From: a virus
DNA: 21,487 nucleotides
Direction: 5' to 3' (one strand)
Virus record (IMG/VR): IMGVR_UViG_3300045286_000168
Span: 1-21,487 of that record
Positions 16,052-21,487 of the stretch are shown here, one piece after another (the stretch's first letter is position 1; the number at the start of each line of letters is the position of its first letter). The notes under the pieces were generated by a model. It did not search any database. It worked only from the letters and a program-made list of their open reading frames with translations, and was not told where the DNA came from. The position numbers were made by a program, and so were the translations under genes.

Positions 16052-18105
16052 TCACCCAATACCTGCGCCCCACGGCCGTCGCGAGCGCCGTCGCCGACGA
16101 CTGGACGCTGGACACGGGTGCGGCGAGCAAGGTCGCAGCCGTCGCCAGCGGCTACGAGCAGACGAGCCCGCCGGCCCACGACGAGGAGGCCACCCAGCTG
16201 TACGCGTTCCTGACCCAGAAGCAGGCGTTCTACTTCCAGGGGCCCGGGGCCGGGCTCCGGACGGTGACCGCGATCCGCTGGGGAGTGCGGGTGAAGTCGC
16301 TGGGCACCGACTGGATCAACATCAACGGCTATACATACTACGGCGGGGTTGGGGGCTACTACACGACCAACGACCACACCAGCAGCGGGTCCTACCACAA
16401 CATCGTGAGGCCGCTGCTACGGTGGGACGGCGGCACCTGGACGCTCGACGACCTCGTGACGCCTTTCGCGCTCGTGCTCCACTACGAGGCCGACGACACC
16501 TTTTCGATCCCTCCTGGCGAGCACGGGACCCTCCTCTGCACCTCCGTCTGGATCGAGGTAGACGGCGACAGCCCGGCGACCGGCATCCTCGTCGGACCCC
16601 GGCAGGCCGCCTCGCGGCGCCTCCGCGGGAGGCGCCTGCCGTCGGGTGTGATCGAGGCGAACGTCCCCAGCCTGCGCTACCTGGACTACGAGCTCGGCTC
16701 CCTCCTCTCCCTCTCCCACCCGGACCTCCCGAGCACCGACGGCCGCGGAGCCGACGTGAAAGCCTGGCAGCGCTGGCCCGTCGTCCTCGTCGGCCGCGAG
16801 ACGCAGGAGCAGCAGGGGAACGAGGTCCTGCGCCTGCGCGACCTCCGTGACTACCTCGTGACGTTCTGGGAGCCAGGGAAGACCGACCGCAACCCCGGAG
16901 ATTACTCGGACGGGCTCGCCGGGCTCACGAGCGGCGGCGGCCGGACCTGGTATCGGTCCTCGAGCGCGTGGGTGCGGACCCCGGCCACCACCGTGACCAA
17001 GGTGCTCGCCTACGCCGACAAGCTCGACGTGGACGGCCTCCTCCTCGAGCGGGCGGGAACCAACGAGCTGATCCAGAGCGCATTCAAGAACGGCACCTTC
17101 ACGGGCTGGACGGGTAGCGGCTCGGGAACGATCGTGGCCGACACCGAAGAACTGCTCTTCGACCCGGCGACCTCGGGCGTGGCGCAGTCGGCGAAGTTCA
17201 CCGCCGGCAATCCGATCACCACCGAACTCAAGCTCGTGAGCACTGCGACGGCGACCATCGCGGCGAGCACCGTGTGCCGGCTCGCGATCTGGCACGACGA
17301 CGACAGCGGGGCGGCGCTGAGCTACTACCTCCAGCGGGGGTTCGATTCGAAATACTGGCGGGACTCGGACCAGACCTGGCAGGCGTCGAAGACCTGGAAC
17401 GCCCTGCCGGTGACCGCCTCCCGCGCGCGCCACTCGTCGAAGCAGATCGACGTGGGCGGCAGCGGCACCACCCTCACGCTGGCGGTGGGCGTGCCGACGA
17501 CGGGGACCGTGGGCCAGATCAACCACCTCTACCACGTCCAGCTCGAGAAGCAGAAGTGGCCGAGCTCGGCGATCGTCAGCGAGGGCACCACCTACACACG
17601 CACGGCGGACCAGCTCCTGATCCAGATGGCGGCCGGGACGGAGGAGTGGCCACCTGAGCGGGGGACTTTCCGGGCGAAGGTGCAGCCGGCATGGTCGGCG
17701 GCCGACGTGGCCGAGAACCACACGGTGGCCTACGCGCAGCACGACGCGAGCAACTACGACTGGCTCTACTACGACGGCGTCAACATGCGGTGGGTCTTCG
17801 AGCGGAAGGCTGGAGGGACCACGTACCGCGCGACGAAGAGCGCGTCGCCGGTGGCCGGCACGGTCTACACCCTGGCGGCGCGGTGGACGTCGAGCCTGGG
17901 CGAGTTCGGGTTCCCGACCTACACGATCAGCGTCTTCGTGGACGGGACGAAGGGAACGGATGCGACCGCCGCGGCGCTCACGACCGCCTCCGCGCCCACG
18001 CTCGAGCTCGGCTGCAAGGCCGCCGCGGAGCAGCTCGACGGTAACCTGTGGGCGGTCGAGATCACGCCGCAAGCACTCTCCGACGCGGCGGTGGCGAGGT
18101 ACTGA
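16048..18105 (+). CDS. Distal tail protein with hub fragment, lectin-like and carbohydrate-binding modules
   Basis: The GTG at 16048 forms a GTGA overlap with the preceding stop. The GTG at 16030 is the alternative. The product has about 685 residues and looks modular. Residues 1-184 are an unrecognised beta-rich domain with Tyr/Gly-rich loops (YTYYGGVGGYYTT). Residues about 185-272 (AASRRLRGRRLPS through VLRLRDLRDYL) look like the C-terminal part of a hub protein. About 330-520 resemble a carbohydrate-binding module, with NGTFTGWTGSGSG. About 534-685 form a LamG/concanavalin-like sandwich with NYDWLYYDGVNMRWVFE. It is the best candidate for host-surface sugar recognition. Module names are from pattern reading. 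Confidence 0.6.
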   Translation: MITQYLRPTAVASAVADDWTLDTGAASKVAAVASGYEQTSPPAHDEEATQLYAFLTQKQAFYFQGPGAGLRTVTAIRWGVRVKSLGTDWININGYTYYGGVGGYYTTNDHTSSGSYHNIVRPLLRWDGGTWTLDDLVTPFALVLHYEADDTFSIPPGEHGTLLCTSVWIEVDGDSPATGILVGPRQAASRRLRGRRLPSGVIEANVPSLRYLDYELGSLLSLSHPDLPSTDGRGADVKAWQRWPVVLVGRETQEQQGNEVLRLRDLRDYLVTFWEPGKTDRNPGDYSDGLAGLTSGGGRTWYRSSSAWVRTPATTVTKVLAYADKLDVDGLLLERAGTNELIQSAFKNGTFTGWTGSGSGTIVADTEELLFDPATSGVAQSAKFTAGNPITTELKLVSTATATIAASTVCRLAIWHDDDSGAALSYYLQRGFDSKYWRDSDQTWQASKTWNALPVTASRARHSSKQIDVGGSGTTLTLAVGVPTTGTVGQINHLYHVQLEKQKWPSSAIVSEGTTYTRTADQLLIQMAAGTEEWPPERGTFRAKVQPAWSAADVAENHTVAYAQHDASNYDWLYYDGVNMRWVFERKAGGTTYRATKSASPVAGTVYTLAARWTSSLGEFGFPTYTISVFVDGTKGTDATAAALTTASAPTLELGCKAAAEQLDGNLWAVEITPQALSDAAVARY

Positions 18106-18347
18106 TGGCGCAGCAACGGAGCGTGACGGACCAGCAGGTAGCGGCACGGCTGGCCTTGGGCGATCAGATCGAGGCGATCGCGCTGCAGGCCCAGATCGCT
18201 GAGGGCATCAGCGGGCGGATCGACAACGCCATCGCCTGGCAGGAGGTCTACACCAGCACGATCGCAGGCATTCAGGCGTCGATTCAGGCGCTGCAGGCCA
18301 CGGTGGCGAACCACGAGTCCCGGATCGCCGCCCTGGAGAGCCCCTGA
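18105..18347 (+). CDS. Small coiled-coil tail-operon protein
   Basis: The ATG at 18105 overlaps the previous stop (TGATG), and I prefer it to an upstream in-frame start that would run inside the lectin domain. The 80-residue protein is Gln/Ala/Ile-rich and helical throughout. Its last 35 residues (AGIQASIQALQATVANHESR and on) show a heptad pattern typical of a parallel coiled coil. It could be a trimeric stalk or chaperone for the neighbouring fibre protein. No family is recognised. It also overlaps the next gene by one base. Confidence 0.65.
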   Translation: MAQQRSVTDQQVAARLALGDQIEAIALQAQIAEGISGRIDNAIAWQEVYTSTIAGIQASIQALQATVANHESRIAALESP

Positions 18348-19612
18348 TGCGCTACGTCGCAGGCGAGCTCCTCAACTTCCTCGAGCTGGCGCGGGCCGTC
18401 ACGCCCTCGCCGGCCCTCGACACCAACTTCCCAGCCGGGCGCCTCTACGATGGCTACGCCGACGCGGTCGCGGCCTTCGGCTCCAACGGCGCCGACCCGA
18501 AAGTCACGGTCGACCTCGCGATGGTGGGAGCCGACGGCATCGACAACGGGAACCTCGACACCTGGGCTGCGGGCGCGCCCGCGGGCTGGACGGTCGCGAC
18601 GTCGGGCAGCGGCGCCGTGACGGAGACGACCACGGCGGGCGAGATGCGGAGCGGCAGCGCCGCCAAGCTGAAGAAGGGCTCGGGCGGAGCGTCGATCACG
18701 AAGAGGTACCGCGTCCGCGCCGGCCAGCGGCTCAACCTGAGCGTGTGGCTGCGCGTCGCGGCCAGCGGCATCGCCAAGGCCCAGTTCTACAACCCCGTCA
18801 CGAAGCGGTACCTGACGAGTGGCGCGGCCTGGCAGGCGGCCCAGGCCTACTTCGCCACCGAGGCCGGCACCAGCTACGCCGAGAAGACGCTCTCCTTCCA
18901 GGTCGAGGACCTCGCGACCTGCGGCGACCCCATCACGCTCCTCGAGCTCCTGGTGCGCGACGACGGCGCGGGAGGGGCGAGCGACTACGCCTTCGTGGAC
19001 GACGCCTTCCTCTGGCCAAGCTGGAATGCCGTGGTCGTGGCCGGGCACAACATCGAGCCGGGGATGGCGCCGACCGCCCGCAGTTCCACGGACGGCTTCT
19101 CGGGCGTCGACACTGGCGAGGCCGTCCTCACGCCCGGTCAGCCGAGCTTCTATGGCTACCTCGCGTCGCCCTCGGCGCGCCGCTACGTCCGGCTCGCGAT
19201 GGCCGGGACCCAGGCATCGGCAGCGGTGTGGCTCGGCGAGCTGGTGGTCACCTACCTCGAGACCGGCGGGGAGCCCGACTGGGGCTTCGAAATCCGCCAC
19301 GATCCGGACAACGTCGTCGCGCAGGTCGGCCTTCGGACCGTGGCGACGAGGGGTGCCACGCAGCGTCGGCGGGTGCTGCGGTTGAGCACTGGGTTGCGCA
19401 GCGCCGCCGAGTACCTCGTCAAGCGCGACGAGGTACACCGCCGTTGCCACGGAGCCCTCTGGCCGCTGATCGTGGTGCCGCTCGACGCCGAGGATGTGGT
19501 CCTGCACGGGCGGCTCGACGACTCTTGGTCGGCCAAGCGGCAGTTCCTGGCCTCATGGTCCGAGGACATGATCGTCTCGGAAAACCCGCTTCCACGCGTG
19601 GTGCCGGCGTAG
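18347..19612 (+). CDS. Distal tail / host-contact protein with carbohydrate-binding-like module
   Basis: This 421-residue protein starts one base inside the coiled-coil gene's stop. Residues about 60-220 resemble a CBM4/9-like beta sandwich: NGNLDTWAAGAPAGWTV, then NLSVWLRVAASGIAKAQFYN, then KTLSFQVEDLATC. The stretch KRYLTSGAAWQAAQAYF resembles KYWRDSDQTWQASKTW in the 16048-18105 protein. The C-terminal 110 residues (WGFEIRHDPDN through HGALWPLIVVPL to VVLHGRLDDSW) match the style of siphophage distal tail adaptors. It closes the late operon; no endolysin or holin follows. Binding of host glycan is inferred from the fold pattern only. Confidence 0.6.
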   Translation: MRYVAGELLNFLELARAVTPSPALDTNFPAGRLYDGYADAVAAFGSNGADPKVTVDLAMVGADGIDNGNLDTWAAGAPAGWTVATSGSGAVTETTTAGEMRSGSAAKLKKGSGGASITKRYRVRAGQRLNLSVWLRVAASGIAKAQFYNPVTKRYLTSGAAWQAAQAYFATEAGTSYAEKTLSFQVEDLATCGDPITLLELLVRDDGAGGASDYAFVDDAFLWPSWNAVVVAGHNIEPGMAPTARSSTDGFSGVDTGEAVLTPGQPSFYGYLASPSARRYVRLAMAGTQASAAVWLGELVVTYLETGGEPDWGFEIRHDPDNVVAQVGLRTVATRGATQRRRVLRLSTGLRSAAEYLVKRDEVHRRCHGALWPLIVVPLDAEDVVLHGRLDDSWSAKRQFLASWSEDMIVSENPLPRVVPA

Positions 19613-19624
19613 CCGGGCGCCCCC

Positions 19625-19696
19625 TTAACGGATCTTCTCGAAGTCGTCGCCGCCGAGCTTGAAGACGCCGGGGTAAGCGCCGGGGTCGTCCCCGCG
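19625..19696 (-). pseudogene. Possible C-terminal gene remnant, antisense
   Basis: On the - strand, 23 codons ending in a TAA (19625-19627 on the + strand) read RGDDPGAYPGVFKLGGDD and then FEKIR, with almost all third positions G or C, as in the real genes here. The frame has no start codon and meets a TGA about 13 codons farther upstream; the coding-like signal stops at the ACTTTGCG repeat at 19697. It may be the last piece of a gene cut by recombination at the attachment region. It is too short to name, and chance is possible. Confidence 0.3.
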
Positions 19697-19704
19697 ACTT
19701 TGCG
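19697..19704 (+). repeat. ACTTTGCG repeat, left copy (candidate arm site)
   Basis: This 8-mer, extended as ACTTTGCGTTCC, lies 107 bases left of the attachment core. Two more copies lie right of the core in the same orientation. Direct repeats flanking a core are the usual form of tyrosine-integrase arm-type sites. Binding is inferred. Confidence 0.45.
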
Positions 19705-19810
19705 TTCCCTTTCCGGACCGCTGATTGCTCCAGGCTCACGAGTGCGTCGAAACGCCTGTAGATCCGCGCATGAGAATGATACGCGCCACACGCAAACCCC
19801 CCGCCGGGGC

Positions 19811-19867
19811 CTTAAAATCCTGTGCTGCGCGAGCAGCGTGCGGGTTCAACTCCCGCCTCCGGCACCA
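19811..19867 (+). other. attP: Attachment-site core: 3' half of a tRNA-Leu(UAA) gene
   Basis: The 57 bases run from the anticodon loop CTTAAAA (anticodon TAA) through the 3' anticodon strand TCCTG, a class II variable arm GCTGC-GCGA-GCAGC (19824-19837), the T-arm GCGGG-TTCAACT-CCCGC (19840-19856), the 3' acceptor strand CTCCGGC, discriminator A and an encoded CCA (19865-19867). The D-arm and the 5' anticodon strand, which should read CAGGA, are absent, so this cannot be a functional tRNA. Phage integrases of the tyrosine family often use such 3' halves, with crossover in the anticodon loop; recombination would restore the host gene. The int stop lies 21 bases away. Confidence 0.85.
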
Positions 19868-19888
19868 CTTGCGAGGACGCCTTCCGGC

Positions 19889-20965
19889 TCACTTTGCGTC
19901 CACTTTGCGGATTGCTTCCCTGAGGAGCGCCTCGTCCACGATCGCGTAGCGCCGGTACATGCTCTCGGTCTTGTGGCCGACCATCGCCATCGCCGCCGAC
20001 CGCGGCACACCCGCGCGCTCGAGGGCGCGCACCGCCGTCCGTCGCAGGTCGTGCAGGAGCGCCCCGGGTCGTCCGGCCGCCCGCCGAGCCCGCTGCCACG
20101 CGCGGCGCAGCTCGCCGCGGCTGATCGTGACTCCGGCGTGGTGAAAGACCCATGGGCAGATCCGGCCCTCCCGCTCGATGGCGGTCGTCGCTTCGCGCTG
20201 GGCCTCTAGGAGCGTTCGCAGCTCGCCGGTGAGAGGAAACATCCTGCCCTCGCCCGTCTTGCCCTCTCCGGGCTCCAGGCGCAGCCAGCCGGCCACCAGG
20301 TCGACGTGGCGCCACTGGCGGGTGAGCAGCTCCGACGCGATCCGCCAGCCGGTGATGCGGGCCGCTCGGACCACGGGCCGGAGATGTTCGGCCAGGTGCA
20401 CCAGGATCGCCTCGAGGTGTGCCTCCTCAAGGAACCCCTGCCGCGCATTCGATTCGCGCAGCAGCGGGATGTCGGGCCGGCGTGAGATCAGGCGCGCGCG
20501 GGCTGCGAGTCGGAGGCCGCGCTTCAGCGCCGCGAGTTCCCTGTTGACGGTGGCTACGGCAGCTCCCTCGGCACGCCGGGCAGCGATGTAGTCGGTCGCC
20601 ACCGCCTCTGAAAGCTCTGCGGCGGGGCTACCGCCACCGAGGTGAGCCTCGAGGTGGGCGAATCGCTGCCGCACGCTGGTGCGCCGTCCCTGCGCTGCGT
20701 AGTCGGCCTCGACGAGCTGCCGGAGGGTCGCGAGCGTGGTTTCTCGCGCCGCGCGTCCGAGGGGTGCACCCGCGTCGCGCGCGACGAGCCGCTCGCGGAG
20801 TGCGTTCTCGGCAGCCCGGCGGCTGCGGGCGCCGGTCGATTCCCTGATCTCCTCGCCGGCCGCCGTGTAGCGCATCCACCAGATGGCCGACGTCCGAAGC
20901 TTGCCGTCCGGCCCCCGGTAGGTCGGCTGGTAGACGCCGCCGGTCCCGGCTGTTCGGCGCCTCAT
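19889..20965 (-). CDS. int: Tyrosine integrase
   Basis: The 358-residue protein is a site-specific recombinase of the lambda-integrase family that should insert and, with an excisionase, remove the phage at tRNA-Leu. Residues 1-60 fit an arm-binding domain (GGVYQPTYRGPDGKLRTS), about 78-175 the SAM-like core-binding domain, and 190-358 the catalytic domain. All six catalytic positions are present: Arg208 (TGWR), Lys236 (GEGKTGE), His305 and Arg308 (LLHDLRRT), His331 (VGHKTES) and the nucleophile Tyr340 (MYRRY). The ATG has GGGAGG a few bases upstream. It faces the late operon, converging on the attachment core, and the lipoprotein gene lies 31 bases upstream on the same strand. Confidence 0.95.
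   Translation of the reverse strand: MRRRTAGTGGVYQPTYRGPDGKLRTSAIWWMRYTAAGEEIRESTGARSRRAAENALRERLVARDAGAPLGRAARETTLATLRQLVEADYAAQGRRTSVRQRFAHLEAHLGGGSPAAELSEAVATDYIAARRAEGAAVATVNRELAALKRGLRLAARARLISRRPDIPLLRESNARQGFLEEAHLEAILVHLAEHLRPVVRAARITGWRIASELLTRQWRHVDLVAGWLRLEPGEGKTGEGRMFPLTGELRTLLEAQREATTAIEREGRICPWVFHHAGVTISRGELRRAWQRARRAAGRPGALLHDLRRTAVRALERAGVPRSAAMAMVGHKTESMYRRYAIVDEALLREAIRKVDAK
19891..19910 (+). repeat. ACTTTGCG tandem repeat, right copies (candidate arm sites)
   Basis: Two copies, at 19891-19898 and 19902-19909, are 11 bases apart, about one helical turn, which would place them on one face of DNA. They lie 24 bases right of the core and inside the last codons of the integrase gene (…KVDAK). 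Together with the copy at 19697 they flank the core. Confidence 0.5.
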
Positions 20966-20996
20966 CCCGCCTCCCGGGTCACGGCAAGGAGCCGGC

Positions 20997-21487
20997 TCAC
21001 ACGATCTGGACGGTCAGCAGCGCCGTGACGGTGTTCCCGTTCGCGTCGATCGCCTCGACGCTAACCTGAAGCGTCGCCTGCCGCGTGCCCGAGTAGAGGA
21101 TCGAGAAGGGAATCGCCAGCGAGCCGCGCGCCTGGACGAAGTTCGTTCCGGCCAGCCGCGAAACGTCTGCGGCGCCGTACTGGAGCGAACCCGTGCTCGG
21201 CGGGAAGCTCATGTTGACGCGGTTGATGTTGCACGCGAGCCCGGCCGATTCGGTGACGGTCACCGTGAAGCTCGCGCCGAACGGGAAGGTGTTTCCGCTC
21301 GCCCCCGTCCCCCCCGGACCCGCCACCACGGGATTGGGACTCACGGTCGCCGCGATGGCGGACCTCGTGGCGGCCACGGGCGTCGGAATGACCGTCGGCG
21401 CGCTAGGGCTGGAGCCCCCGCCGCCGCAGGCCGCGAGCAGTAGTAGGGCTGTCAGTACGGCTGTTGAGCGGACCTGATTCGACGACG
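20997..21487 (-). CDS. Lipoprotein with Ig-like beta-sandwich domain (5' end outside window)
   Basis: The reading frame runs from the right window edge to a TGA at 20997-20999. It shows a lipoprotein signal, TAVLTALLLLAAC (lipobox LAAC, Cys codon at 21426-21428), then a low-complexity linker GGGGSSPSAPTVIPTPV and about 125 residues with Ig-like strands (FTVTVTESAGLACNINRVNM, ATLQVSVEAIDANGNTVTAL). The start codon lies beyond the window. Similar lipoproteins are typical of chromosomes of high-GC Gram-negative bacteria. Its place 31 bases upstream of int suggests cotranscription and cargo carried by the element, for instance a surface or exclusion protein, but it could also belong to a neighbouring island. 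No function is assigned. Confidence 0.7.
   Translation of the reverse strand, partial: SSNQVRSTAVLTALLLLAACGGGGSSPSAPTVIPTPVAATRSAIAATVSPNPVVAGPGGTGASGNTFPFGASFTVTVTESAGLACNINRVNMSFPPSTGSLQYGAADVSRLAGTNFVQARGSLAIPFSILYSGTRQATLQVSVEAIDANGNTVTALLTVQIV

Larger units (their letters stand above)
19613..19810. other. Non-coding region left of the attachment core
   Basis: Between the last tail gene and the tRNA fragment there is no intact gene on either strand. It holds the antisense remnant (19625-19696), one ACTTTGCG copy (19697-19704), a short CGGGG-TCGT-CCCCG hairpin at 19681-19694 without a T-run, and a stretch at about 19740-19800 that is less GC-rich than the surrounding genes. The last property is common where integrase and host factors bend DNA. 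No convincing promoter or intrinsic terminator is seen, although the tail operon must end here. Confidence 0.45.

Noticed and set aside
16417-18147. A 576-codon - strand frame opposite the lectin-like tail protein
   Set aside because: Arg-rich antisense shadow; the + strand product has consistent domains and coupled neighbours.
16048-19612. Diversity-generating retroelement target in the tail fibre genes
   Set aside because: I saw no reverse transcriptase and no obvious template/variable repeat pair in the window.
19681-19694. Intrinsic terminator after the tail operon
   Set aside because: The CGGGG-TCGT-CCCCG hairpin has only five pairs and is not followed by a T-run.
19803-19867. A complete tRNA gene
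   Set aside because: The D-arm and the 5' anticodon strand are missing, so only the 3' half is present, and it is better explained as an attachment core.
19700-20209. A + strand frame of 169 codons across the attachment core and int
   Set aside because: It reads through the tRNA fragment and antisense to the integrase; no plausible start or protein features.

Overview
The window is part of a temperate, tailed-phage genome (or prophage) from a high-GC bacterium. Nearly every codon in the real genes ends in G or C. This also produces long antisense shadow ORFs, which I left out. The layout is that of a siphovirus: a terminase, portal, protease and capsid module, then neck and tail-tube genes, then a 1036-residue tape measure and host-contact tail genes. 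No tail sheath, contractile baseplate, or Mu-type transposase was seen. The host cannot be named from this sequence. A lipobox-bearing, Ig-like lipoprotein and a bacterial tRNA-Leu(UAA) fragment fit a Gram-negative host of the Myxococcota/Pseudomonadota/Acidobacteriota kind, but that is only a guess.

Layout. Positions 1-63 hold the end of an upstream gene. 67-2021 encode the small and large terminase subunits. 2026-3390 is a DUF935-like portal. 3395-3646 is a small helix-turn-helix protein. 3706-5073 is an S49-type maturation protease with a C-terminal scaffold that has its own internal start. 5078-6442 encode a decoration protein and the major capsid protein. 6449-7625 hold three small putative virion proteins, one with a Sec signal peptide. 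7634-9137 are head-tail connector, neck and tail-terminator-like genes. 9137-9543 are two very small genes, one a membrane protein. 9547-10623 is the tail tube. 10735-11605 is a tail-assembly chaperone pair that appears to be joined by a +1 (or -2) frameshift. 11615-14725 is the tape measure. 14729-19612 are four distal tail genes, with hub-like, lectin-like and carbohydrate-binding-like modules. All of these genes read on the + strand and mostly overlap by 1-4 bases or sit within a few bases of each other, so they look like one late operon with one small break at 3647-3705.

The right end is the integration module. At 19811-19867 lies the 3' half of a tRNA-Leu(UAA) gene, from the anticodon loop to the CCA, without its 5' half. 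This is what the attP core of a tRNA-targeting phage looks like. A tyrosine integrase with all six catalytic residues converges on it from the - strand. Three copies of ACTTTGCG flank the core and are good candidates for integrase arm sites. Upstream of the integrase on the same strand, and running off the window, is a lipoprotein gene that may be lysogenic cargo. No lysis genes, repressor or replication genes are visible; they would lie outside the window.

The observations most worth checking are the attP/arm-site architecture, the frameshift at 11212-11223, the nested scaffold gene, the apparent splitting of the tail hub around an inserted domain, the signal-peptide-bearing virion-module protein, and the lipoprotein beside the integrase.
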